NCBI GenBank assembly: GCA_913054415.1
Contig: CAJXII010000095.1
Span: forward strand, 1 to 5,998
Length of the DNA stretch: 5,998 nucleotides
Source of the DNA: an uncultured Arcobacter sp.
GTDB taxonomy: Bacteria; Campylobacterota; Campylobacteria; Campylobacterales; Arcobacteraceae
Direction of reading: 5' to 3'
The translations under genes were made by a program, and so were the position numbers. Each line of letters starts with the position of its first letter. Position 1 is the stretch's first letter. Below are positions 1 to 5,976 of this stretch, piece after piece. Under the pieces are notes generated by a model that saw nothing but the letters and a program-made list of their open reading frames with translations, ran no database searches and was not told where the DNA came from.

Positions 1-66
1 ATAGAAATTATTTATATATTAAAAAACATTATTTAGATATTAAAATTAAAAGAAAAGGTTTGTTTG

Positions 67-267
67 ATGATTGTTAAATTATTGGTAATTGTGGGTGTAA
101 TATATGTTGTATATAATCTATACTTCAAAACAAAAATAGATAATACACAAGATAAAGGTGAAGAGGTTGATACTATGGTAAAATGTTCAAACTGTGGTGT
201 TTATGTAGCTAAAAGTGATGCTATTGTAAAATCTGATAAATATTATTGTAGTAAAGAGTGTTTATGA
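67..267 (+). CDS. PP0621-like small membrane-anchored zinc-ribbon protein
   Basis: This is a 66-residue protein. Residues 5-20 are an uninterrupted hydrophobic stretch (LLVIVGVIYVVYNLYF) that should form one N-terminal membrane helix, followed by Lys and a polar linker (about 21-38). The C-terminal part has four cysteines, Cys40-x2-Cys43 and Cys61-x3-Cys65, the pattern of a small treble-clef or zinc-ribbon fold. This layout matches what I remember of the PP0621 family, whose function is unknown. If the helix is N-in/C-out the zinc domain would be periplasmic; topology cannot be settled here. I chose ATG 67 over TTG 64 because AAAAGG at 53-58 lies 8 bases before it. The stop overlaps the ATG of the next gene, so the two are probably translated together, with glyS downstream. 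Family name is from memory; the helix and the Cys4 motif are seen directly. Confidence 0.8.
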   Translation: MIVKLLVIVGVIYVVYNLYFKTKIDNTQDKGEEVDTMVKCSNCGVYVAKSDAIVKSDKYYCSKECL

Positions 268-638
268 TAATACTAGGTGATGAGAATATCAAATCTGATA
301 GATTATGCAATATTGCAAAAATAGATGATATAGAAAAAACTCTACCAAATAGCACTTTAGTTTATAGATTTGATTTAGAGATACTAAAATATTGTCAAAT
401 CAACAATCTACAAAGTGCTGTAATTGTAAATACAATTTTAGAACTAATATATGCTTCAAAATTTGATGCTAAGTATATCATAGTTCAAAATAATGATATA
501 TTATTAAGTTCACAAAAAATAGCTGAAAATTATATGTTTGATAGTAAAATTTTAGCAGTTATTCAACATAATTCTCAAATAGAGAAAATAGCACTAGATG
601 AGATAGATGGTGTTATATATGAAGATTATATAAAATAA
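264..638 (+). CDS. conserved uncharacterised protein upstream of glyS
   Basis: This 124-residue protein has no signal peptide and no membrane segment, so it is probably cytosolic. It alternates short hydrophobic strands (MIILGDENI at the start, SAVIVNTILELIYA and AKYIIVQ in the middle, ILAVIQH and GVIYEDYIK near the end) with charged helical stretches, which suggests a small alpha/beta fold. I see no catalytic motif or cofactor site. Similar proteins, containing AKYI(I/L)V and IAENYMFDSKILA-like segments, are known to me from Campylobacterota genomes as hypothetical proteins, but I cannot give a function. ATG 264 is preferred to GTG 258: it makes an ATGA overlap with the upstream stop, and AAAGAG at 253-258 is well placed. 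Co-translation upstream and only 13 bases to glyS downstream imply shared expression. A regulatory or accessory link to glycyl-tRNA synthetase would be pure inference. Confidence 0.8.
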   Translation: MIILGDENIKSDRLCNIAKIDDIEKTLPNSTLVYRFDLEILKYCQINNLQSAVIVNTILELIYASKFDAKYIIVQNNDILLSSQKIAENYMFDSKILAVIQHNSQIEKIALDEIDGVIYEDYIK

Positions 639-651
639 AGGATTAAAAAAG

Positions 652-2673
652 ATGATAAAACCATTGTTAATAGAGATCGCTGTAGAGGAGCTACCAGCTA
701 TTCCATTTCTAAAAGAGTTGCCAAATATTGAAAAAAAATGGGCAAATATTTTAGAGGAAAATGATTTATTATGTGAGTTTGATTTCTTCTATACTCCTAG
801 AAGATTAGTATTATGGCATAGAGAGTTTAAAACAGTTCAAGATGATAAAATCATAGAACAATTTGGAGCACCTATTAAGATAGCTTATAAAGATGGTAAA
901 CCAACAGGTGCAGCTATAGGATTTGCCAAAAAATGTGGAATTGAAGTAGATCAACTACAAACAATAGATCAAGGTAAAGGTGAAGTTTTATATTATAAAA
1001 GCAAACAAAAAGGTAAAGAATCATCTACACTTCTAAATGATATGATCAATCAATTTGTAAAATCTCTTAACTTTGGTAAATCGATGAGATGGGGTTCAAA
1101 TCAAGAGAGTTTTATTCGACCTATTAGAGGAGTAAGTGCTGTTTTAGCTGACCAATTAATAGATGTAGAACTTTATGGTATCAAATCATCTAAAACAAGT
1201 TTTGCCCATAGAATGGTATCTTATGAAAAATTCTCTTTTGATTTTGCTGGAGATTATTTTTGCAAACTAGATAAAAATGGAGTGATCTTATATCCAAAAC
1301 AAAGAAGAGAGATCATACTAGAGCAGATGGAACAGATACAAAAACAAAGTGGTCTTACAATTGAGATAGATCAAGAGCTTTTGGATGAAATTGTAGCAAT
1401 TACAGAATATCCTACTGCTTTACTTGGAACTTTCAATGAGGAGTTTTTAGAGTTACCAAAAGAGGTGATTGTAAACTCTATGAAAGAGCATCAAAGATAT
1501 TTTGCTGTTTATAAAGATGGACAAATAACAAATAAATTTGTAGTAGTATCAAATGCTTACACTAAAGATTTTGAATATATTATTGCTGGAAATGAAAAAG
1601 TTTTAAGACCACGACTTGCTGATGCTATGTTTTTTTGGAAAAATGATCTAAAAAATGGACTTAACAATGAGGGATTAAAAGATATAACTTTTGTAGATAA
1701 ACTTGGATCTTTATATGACAAAATCCAAAGAGAAGCTAAAATTGCACTAAGTATTGCTGATATTTTTGATATGAAAGAGCATAAAGAGTTATTAGAAAAA
1801 ACTGTTTTATTAAGTAAAGCAGATCTTCTTACAGATATGGTGTATGAGTTTACTGAGTTACAAGGGCTTATGGGTTACTATTATGCAAAAGCTGCAAATG
1901 AGGATGAGCTACTTTATACTGCACTAAAAGAGCAATACCTACCAGATGGAGAAAATAGTGATCTTCCATCAAATAAATTTAGTTCAGTAGTTGCTATGTC
2001 AAATAAATTTGATAATATTTTAGGATTATTTAGTATTGAGATGTTCCCTACAGGAAGTAGAGATCCTTATGGATTAAGAAGAGCAGCTATGGGTATTATT
2101 AAAATATCTATTGCAAATAAACTACATCTAAATATCGAACAAATAGTAGATGACAATCAAAATATTTATAATAACCTTGATAAAACTAAAGTGATGGAGT
2201 TTTTTTACGAAAGACTTTATCAACTATACTCAAATATCAATCCAAGTATAATCAAAGCTATTTTGGGAAGTCAAGAAAAAGATATTTTAAATATCTCATA
2301 TAAAATAGAAGCACTAAATAAGATAGTTCAAAGTAGTGATTTTAAAGATTTGAATAATACTTTTAAAAGAGTTGCAAATATCATCAAAGATATAGATACA
2401 GATGCTCAACTTGACATAGATACAAATCTACTAGAGGATGAAGCAGAAAAAGTTTTATATGATCAATTTATAAATATCAACAATAAAACTTATTCAACTT
2501 TTGATGAACAACTAGAGGCACTATTTTCACTAAAAGTTTATCTTGATAGATTTTTTGATGAAGTATTTGTAAATCACGAAGATATAAAAATAAAAACAAA
2601 TAGAAAAAATCTTATAGGTAAAATATACCAAGCATTTAAAACTATTGCGGATATTAAAGAGATCACAATCTAA
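652..2673 (+). CDS. glyS: glycyl-tRNA synthetase beta subunit
   Basis: GlyS is the large subunit of the bacterial alpha2beta2 glycyl-tRNA synthetase. The alpha subunit GlyQ carries the aminoacylation site; the beta subunit binds tRNA-Gly and is needed for charging. The 673 residues are close to the usual 680-700. Family landmarks appear in order: LLIEIAVEELPA (5-16), TPRRLVL (48-54), MRWG (145-148), the ITEYP and EHQRYF region (EHQRYF at 279-284), the helical HD-like region with KADLLTDMVYEFTELQG (389-405), PTGSRDPYGLRR (466-477), and a C-terminal DALR-type anticodon-binding region ending in NRKNLIGKIYQAF. ATG 652 is preceded by TAAAGGA at 636-642, a strong ribosome site with a 9-base spacer. 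glyQ is not adjacent; in Campylobacterota the two genes are often apart. Intact, with no frameshift. The enzyme is cytosolic and essential. Confidence 0.97.
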   Translation: MIKPLLIEIAVEELPAIPFLKELPNIEKKWANILEENDLLCEFDFFYTPRRLVLWHREFKTVQDDKIIEQFGAPIKIAYKDGKPTGAAIGFAKKCGIEVDQLQTIDQGKGEVLYYKSKQKGKESSTLLNDMINQFVKSLNFGKSMRWGSNQESFIRPIRGVSAVLADQLIDVELYGIKSSKTSFAHRMVSYEKFSFDFAGDYFCKLDKNGVILYPKQRREIILEQMEQIQKQSGLTIEIDQELLDEIVAITEYPTALLGTFNEEFLELPKEVIVNSMKEHQRYFAVYKDGQITNKFVVVSNAYTKDFEYIIAGNEKVLRPRLADAMFFWKNDLKNGLNNEGLKDITFVDKLGSLYDKIQREAKIALSIADIFDMKEHKELLEKTVLLSKADLLTDMVYEFTELQGLMGYYYAKAANEDELLYTALKEQYLPDGENSDLPSNKFSSVVAMSNKFDNILGLFSIEMFPTGSRDPYGLRRAAMGIIKISIANKLHLNIEQIVDDNQNIYNNLDKTKVMEFFYERLYQLYSNINPSIIKAILGSQEKDILNISYKIEALNKIVQSSDFKDLNNTFKRVANIIKDIDTDAQLDIDTNLLEDEAEKVLYDQFININNKTYSTFDEQLEALFSLKVYLDRFFDEVFVNHEDIKIKTNRKNLIGKIYQAFKTIADIKEITI

Positions 2674-2679
2674 AACCTA

Positions 2680-4008
2680 ATGTATAATATTAGTATATTT
2701 GGCACAAGTAGTGATGCTGGTAAATCAACAATCACATTTTTAATCGCAAAAATTTTACAAGATATGGGGCTAAAAGTTGCCCCATTTAAAGCTCAAAATG
2801 TTTCTAATAATTCAAATGTTTGTGATGATGGAAGTGAGATCGCTATTGCTCAACATTTTCAAGCAGATGTTTTAGGTATTACAACATCTTACCATCTAAA
2901 CCCTATTCTATTAAAATCTGGTCAAGGTAATATGGCATCACTTATTGTTGAGGGTAAAGTTGTCCAAACAAAAGATGTCAAAGAGTATTATAGAGATCTT
3001 GATATACTCAAACCAGCAGTCAATAGAGCTTTTGAATATCTTGATAAAGAATATGATTGTATCATAGCAGAAGGGGCAGGAAGCCCAGTTGAGCTAAATC
3101 TGATGGATAAAGATCTATCTAATATCTATATAGCAAATAGATTTAATACAAAAATTATACTTGTAGCAGATATACAAAAAGGTGGTGTTTTTGCTTCTAT
3201 TTGGGGTGTTTATAATCTTTTACCAAAAAAATTACAACAAAATGTGATTGGGGTGATCATAAATAAATTTCAAGGTGATATGAGTTTGTTTGATGAGGGT
3301 GTAAAAATAATCGAGGAAAGATTTAAAATTCCTGTTTTAGCAGTATTGCCCTATATCCCTTTTAATCTAGGTTTTGAAGATAGTGCTAGTTTAAAAAACT
3401 TTACACAAAACTGTCAAAAAGCTACTAAAAAATATGCTATTATCTCATATCCAACTATGAGTAACTATAATGATTTTGAACCACTTATTGCCAATAATGA
3501 TATTTGTGTAGAGTTTGTAAGCTCAAATATCAATTTGGATCAATACGATATGGTAATCCTACCAGGAAGCAAACTTGTTTTTAAAGATCTATTATGGCTA
3601 AAAAAAACAGGCTTATTTGATCAGCTAAAAAAAACAAAAACAAAAATCTTAGGTATATGTGGTGGCTATGAGATGATGTTTGAGTATATTATAGATAATC
3701 TATGTATTGAAACATCTAAACCTACAAAAATAAAAGCTTTAGGTTTTATAGATGATGATATAATATTTCAAAAAGAAAAAATTCTTAAAAAAATTGGCGA
3801 TAGATTTGAGATACATCACGGTATAAGTAAAAAATATCCAAACGGGTTTGAAAAGGATAATATTAAGGGAACTTTTTTGCATGGACTTTTTGTAGATGAT
3901 GATTTTAAACTTTATAAAAAACAAACAATCAATAACTTTGTAGATACTATGAGATCAAAGCTTAATATAAAATTTGTCCTAAGTCAATGTGGTTTTAGTA
4001 AGAATTAG
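2680..4008 (+). CDS. cobQ: cobyric acid synthase (glutamine-hydrolysing)
   Basis: CobQ (CbiP in some naming) amidates the b, d, e and g carboxylates of adenosylcobyrinic acid a,c-diamide, using glutamine and ATP, in cobalamin synthesis in the cytosol. The N-terminal dethiobiotin-synthetase-like domain has the P-loop GTSSDAGKST (8-17), the CobQ-specific APFKAQNVSNNS (34-45), EGAGSPVELNL (131-141) and ADIQKGGVFAS (163-173). The C-terminal class I glutamine amidotransferase domain has GICGGYEMM with the nucleophile Cys327, an IHHG variant of the usual IHMG (378-381), and GTFLHGLF with the catalytic His401. At 442 residues it is shorter than most CobQ proteins (about 480-510), mainly in the amidotransferase half, but the active-site landmarks are kept. 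It begins 6 bases after the glyS stop with no good ribosome site (AAAGAG ends about 18 bases upstream), so translation probably depends on coupling to glyS. No other cob gene is in view. Confidence 0.95.
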   Translation: MYNISIFGTSSDAGKSTITFLIAKILQDMGLKVAPFKAQNVSNNSNVCDDGSEIAIAQHFQADVLGITTSYHLNPILLKSGQGNMASLIVEGKVVQTKDVKEYYRDLDILKPAVNRAFEYLDKEYDCIIAEGAGSPVELNLMDKDLSNIYIANRFNTKIILVADIQKGGVFASIWGVYNLLPKKLQQNVIGVIINKFQGDMSLFDEGVKIIEERFKIPVLAVLPYIPFNLGFEDSASLKNFTQNCQKATKKYAIISYPTMSNYNDFEPLIANNDICVEFVSSNINLDQYDMVILPGSKLVFKDLLWLKKTGLFDQLKKTKTKILGICGGYEMMFEYIIDNLCIETSKPTKIKALGFIDDDIIFQKEKILKKIGDRFEIHHGISKKYPNGFEKDNIKGTFLHGLFVDDDFKLYKKQTINNFVDTMRSKLNIKFVLSQCGFSKN

Positions 4009-4009
4009 G

Positions 4010-4015
4010 TATAAT
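4010..4015 (+). promoter_or_regulatory. probable -10 box for the secreted protein/baiN pair
   Basis: A perfect TATAAT begins two bases after the cobQ stop and 43 bases before the next ATG. No convincing TTGACA-like -35 box lies 16-18 bases upstream, which is normal for the housekeeping sigma factor in Campylobacterota. Transcription would start near 4021-4023. A small AT inverted repeat (TAATT at 4012-4016, AATTA at 4022-4026) overlaps the box and start site and may be chance in such AT-rich DNA. Confidence 0.45.
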
Positions 4016-4057
4016 TAGCTCAATTAATATTATTTATAAGTTAAAGAGGATTATAGT

Positions 4058-4384
4058 ATGTTTAAAGTATTTTTATTTTTAGTTATATTTATTGGCAATA
4101 TATTTGCACTAGATAACCCACCAGGTGTGGATTGTATCATACTCGAAGATGAGAACTCTATAATTTGTAAATATACTCACAAAAGATTAAATCACGATAT
4201 AAATGTGACATTTAATTGGATTGAACCTGATGGCACAATCACAAGAAAAAGAGAACTAAATATCCCTGCAGGTCATGGATCTGTATATGACTATAGATAT
4301 ATTAGAGGTAGAACTCACGGTGTTTGGACTATGCAAGTTTTAGATGGCAACAAAGAATATAAAACAAACTTCACACTTAAATAA
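4058..4384 (+). CDS. small exported protein with two cysteines, unknown function
   Basis: This is a 108-residue protein. Residues 1-17 (MFKVFLFLVIFIGNIFA) form a typical Sec signal peptide with one Lys and a long hydrophobic core; cleavage is likely after Ala17, leaving about 91 residues in the periplasm or outside. The mature part has exactly two cysteines, Cys26 and Cys37, which could form a disulfide, and alternating strand-like segments (INVTFNWIEPDG, GVWTMQVLDG, YKTNFTLK), pointing to a small beta-sandwich, perhaps Ig-like. The NWIEPDG ... GVWTMQVLDG arrangement resembles small exported proteins I recall in Arcobacter and Sulfurimonas relatives, with no known function. The ribosome site AAAGAGGA (4043-4050) is strong, with a 7-base spacer, and this gene has its own probable promoter. 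The baiN start lies inside its last 41 bases. Export is well supported; the fold is inference. Confidence 0.85.
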   Translation: MFKVFLFLVIFIGNIFALDNPPGVDCIILEDENSIICKYTHKRLNHDINVTFNWIEPDGTITRKRELNIPAGHGSVYDYRYIRGRTHGVWTMQVLDGNKEYKTNFTLK

Positions 4385-5594
4385 TATAGCGATCATTGGA
4401 GCTGGTGCTTCTGGATTATATTGTGCTATTTTATTAGCTAAATCAGATTTTAATGTAACTGTTTATGAAAAAAATACTAAAATTGGTAGAAAAATTTTAG
4501 CTACAGGTAATGGTAGATGTAATATATCCAATACAGATATATCATCTGATTGTTATCATAGTATCAATCCAGATTTTACAAAATATATCTTAGATAAGTT
4601 CTCATACCCTACTTTCAAAAAAGAGTTTGAAAAAATTGGATTCTCATTTATAGAGCAACCAAATGGCAAAGTTTTTCCATCATCTGCCCAATCTTCTAGT
4701 GTTGTCAAACTATTGGAATATGAAGCAAAAGAGTTAGGTATAAGATTTATTTTGGATACTAATATTACAAATATAGATTTTGAACAAAACTATTTTAATA
4801 TATATTATAACAATCAAAAACAACCGTATGATAAAGTTATCATATCAACAGGAAGCTATGCTATGCCAAAATTGGGAAGTAGCAACAGCGGGTATAAGTT
4901 CGCACAAAATTTTGGGCATAATATTATTGAACCATTTGCTTCACTTGTGCAATTAGAAACTTATGACAATACCAAATCTTTAAGTGGGGTCAAAATCAAC
5001 TCTACAGCTCAAGTATTTATAGATAAAGAACTAACAACACAAAAAAATGGCGATATTCTTTTTACTGATTATGGAATATCAGGCAATGCCATACTTGATA
5101 TAAGCCGAGATATTGCTTATGCTTTACAATATCAACAAAAAGTGATAGTTCAAATAGATATATTGCCACATCTTTCAAAAGATAAACTTTTAAATCTTTT
5201 GCAATATAGATTAAAAACTGCAAATAACAAAGATAGATACCTATGGCTAGAGAGTTTATTCCATACCAAACTTATAAAATATATCGTAGATAAAACTATT
5301 GATAAACGAAAAAAATTAGCAAAAGATTTGAGCAAAAAAGATATTATGAGCTTAGTTTATAATCTAAAAAATTTCCAACTTAATATAGAAAAAACTAAAG
5401 GTTTCAATACTGCTGAAGTAGTAGCTGGTGGAGTAGATACTTATGAGATAGACAATAAATCTATGCAATCAAAACTACAAAAAAATCTATATTTTACAGG
5501 TGAAGTTGTAGATGTAGATGGAGATTGTGGTGGGTATAATTTACATTGGGCATTTGCTACAGCTTATATCTGTGCAACTTCTATCACTAAGTAA
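4344..5594 (+). CDS. BaiN/HI0933 (YhiN)-family FAD-dependent oxidoreductase
   Basis: This 416-residue flavoprotein is cytosolic by sequence. The N-terminus has a dinucleotide-binding GAGASG (19-24), then VYEKN (40-44), where Glu42 should bind the FAD ribose, and the family signature GRKILATGNGRCNISN (48-63). Further landmarks are the VIISTGSYAMPKLGSS segment, FTDYGISGNAILDIS, the EVVAGGV segment, and the C-terminal FAD-binding TGEVVDVDGDCGGYNLHWA (385-403). The length fits the family (about 390-420). Members include clostridial BaiN, linked to bile-acid reduction, but for most bacteria the substrate is unknown and the BaiN name should not be taken as function. ATG 4344 directly follows an in-frame TAG (4341-4343), and no ATG, GTG or TTG lies between it and the FAD fold, so a 41-base overlap with the exported-protein gene is forced. 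No clear ribosome site precedes it; coupled re-initiation is likely. Confidence 0.92.
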   Translation: MATKNIKQTSHLNNIAIIGAGASGLYCAILLAKSDFNVTVYEKNTKIGRKILATGNGRCNISNTDISSDCYHSINPDFTKYILDKFSYPTFKKEFEKIGFSFIEQPNGKVFPSSAQSSSVVKLLEYEAKELGIRFILDTNITNIDFEQNYFNIYYNNQKQPYDKVIISTGSYAMPKLGSSNSGYKFAQNFGHNIIEPFASLVQLETYDNTKSLSGVKINSTAQVFIDKELTTQKNGDILFTDYGISGNAILDISRDIAYALQYQQKVIVQIDILPHLSKDKLLNLLQYRLKTANNKDRYLWLESLFHTKLIKYIVDKTIDKRKKLAKDLSKKDIMSLVYNLKNFQLNIEKTKGFNTAEVVAGGVDTYEIDNKSMQSKLQKNLYFTGEVVDVDGDCGGYNLHWAFATAYICATSITK

Positions 5595-5671
5595 AATTAA
5601 ATTCTTCATTTCAGCCACTCTTGAGACAATAAGAATCTCTAGTCTTCGATGAGGATGCATACTACAATTCA

Positions 5672-5703
5672 CCTCGCTCCCATCGAGGACGATGGGAACG
5701 AGG
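5672..5703. repeat. REP-like GC-rich palindrome
   Basis: The arms cctcgctcccatcg (5672-5685) and cgatgggaacgagg (5690-5703) pair over 14 positions with one C/A mismatch (5677/5698) and an AGGA loop (5686-5689). G+C is far above the surrounding DNA. The TCCCAtcg...cgaTGGGAACGAGG form resembles dispersed intergenic palindromes of the GTTCCCA...TGGGAACGAGG type that I recall from many proteobacteria; that kinship is from memory and was not searched. No T-run follows on either strand, so it is not an ordinary intrinsic terminator, although the RNA hairpin could still protect the 3' end of the baiN transcript. Confidence 0.6.
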
Positions 5704-5803
5704 GAACACTCCCGTGAGTAAATACAAACTTATAAATCAAATTTATTACTATAATATTTTAGTTCTAAAGTTCCTTAAGAAAGATTATTTTTTTGTGATT
5801 TTT

Positions 5804-5850
5804 TGGTTGCGGAAGCTGGATTTGAACCAGCGACCTTCGGGTTATGAGCC
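5804..5850 (-). tRNA. truncated initiator tRNA-fMet(CAU), 3' part only (att scar)
   Basis: Read on the minus strand from 5850 to 5804, this is the 3' part of a tRNA: two G of the anticodon 5' stem, loop CTCATAA with anticodon CAT (5845-5847), 3' stem CCCGA, variable loop AGGTC, T-arm GCTGG-TTCAAAT-CCAGC with a perfect 5-bp stem (5815-5831), acceptor strand TTCCGCA, discriminator A (5807) and encoded CCA (5804-5806). The CCC of the anticodon stem and A at position 72 are initiator features. Upstream of the second G the sequence changes at once to unrelated AT-rich DNA: the third stem base, the D-arm and the 5' acceptor strand are missing. It cannot make a functional tRNA. A clean break inside the anticodon stem is what an integrated element leaves at its far end when it enters a tRNA gene. 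An old deletion is the alternative. Confidence 0.85.
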
Positions 5851-5957
5851 TAAAATATTATATTATTCAAATTTAATCAGAAATATTAAAATCTACTCAA
5901 AAGCCTTATATATAGGATGATATAGAAAATTATATCACTTTAAATTAATTTATATTT

Positions 5958-5966
5958 TGTTATAAT
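5958..5966 (+). promoter_or_regulatory. extended -10 promoter reading into the putative element
   Basis: TGTTATAAT is a TG-n-TATAAT extended -10 with a perfect hexamer at 5961-5966, preceded by AT-rich DNA without a clear -35 box. Transcription would begin near 5973 and run right, out of the window. An integrase or regulator gene of the element would be a natural target, but that is inference. The start region overlaps the tandem repeats that follow, so binding there could control it. Confidence 0.5.
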
Positions 5967-5976
5967 TTTCCTTGTA

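Noticed and set aside
64..66. TTG as start of the first gene, and GTG 258 as start of the second
   Set aside because: ATG 67 and ATG 264 have better spacing to ribosome sites, and ATG 264 gives a typical ATGA overlap.
1..66. Promoter for the first operon
   Set aside because: The stretch is nearly all A/T with several loose -10-like words and none distinctive; transcription may also enter from upstream of the window.
1630..2206. Seven-T runs in glyS (1630-1636 and 2200-2206) as phase-variation tracts
   Set aside because: Short T runs are expected in AT-rich genes encoding Phe-Phe; phase-variable tracts in this phylum are usually longer G/C runs, and switching off an essential gene is implausible.
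3739..3924. Minus-strand 61-codon open frame inside cobQ
   Set aside because: It is rich in Lys, Phe and Ile because it mirrors AT-rich coding DNA, has no ribosome site, and lies wholly within the conserved amidotransferase domain.
5150..5335. Minus-strand 61-codon open frame inside baiN
   Set aside because: It lies fully within a well-recognised gene on the other strand and shows no family resemblance.
5672..5720. Palindrome as intrinsic terminator of baiN
   Set aside because: The stem is strong, but no T-run follows it on either strand, so it lacks the second half of an intrinsic terminator.
5750..5755. TATAAT as a promoter between the palindrome and the tRNA scar
   Set aside because: There is no gene downstream on the plus strand before the scar, and such hexamers arise easily in this composition.
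5804..5850. Functional tRNA gene
   Set aside because: The 5' acceptor strand, D-arm and most of the 5' anticodon stem are missing; upstream DNA does not pair with the acceptor or anticodon strands.
5714..5920. Plus-strand 68-codon open frame with the segment LDLNQRPSGYEP
   Set aside because: The protein-like segment is the antisense translation of initiator tRNA-fMet, a well-known source of false hypothetical proteins. Its start has no ribosome site and the rest is low-complexity AT-rich DNA.
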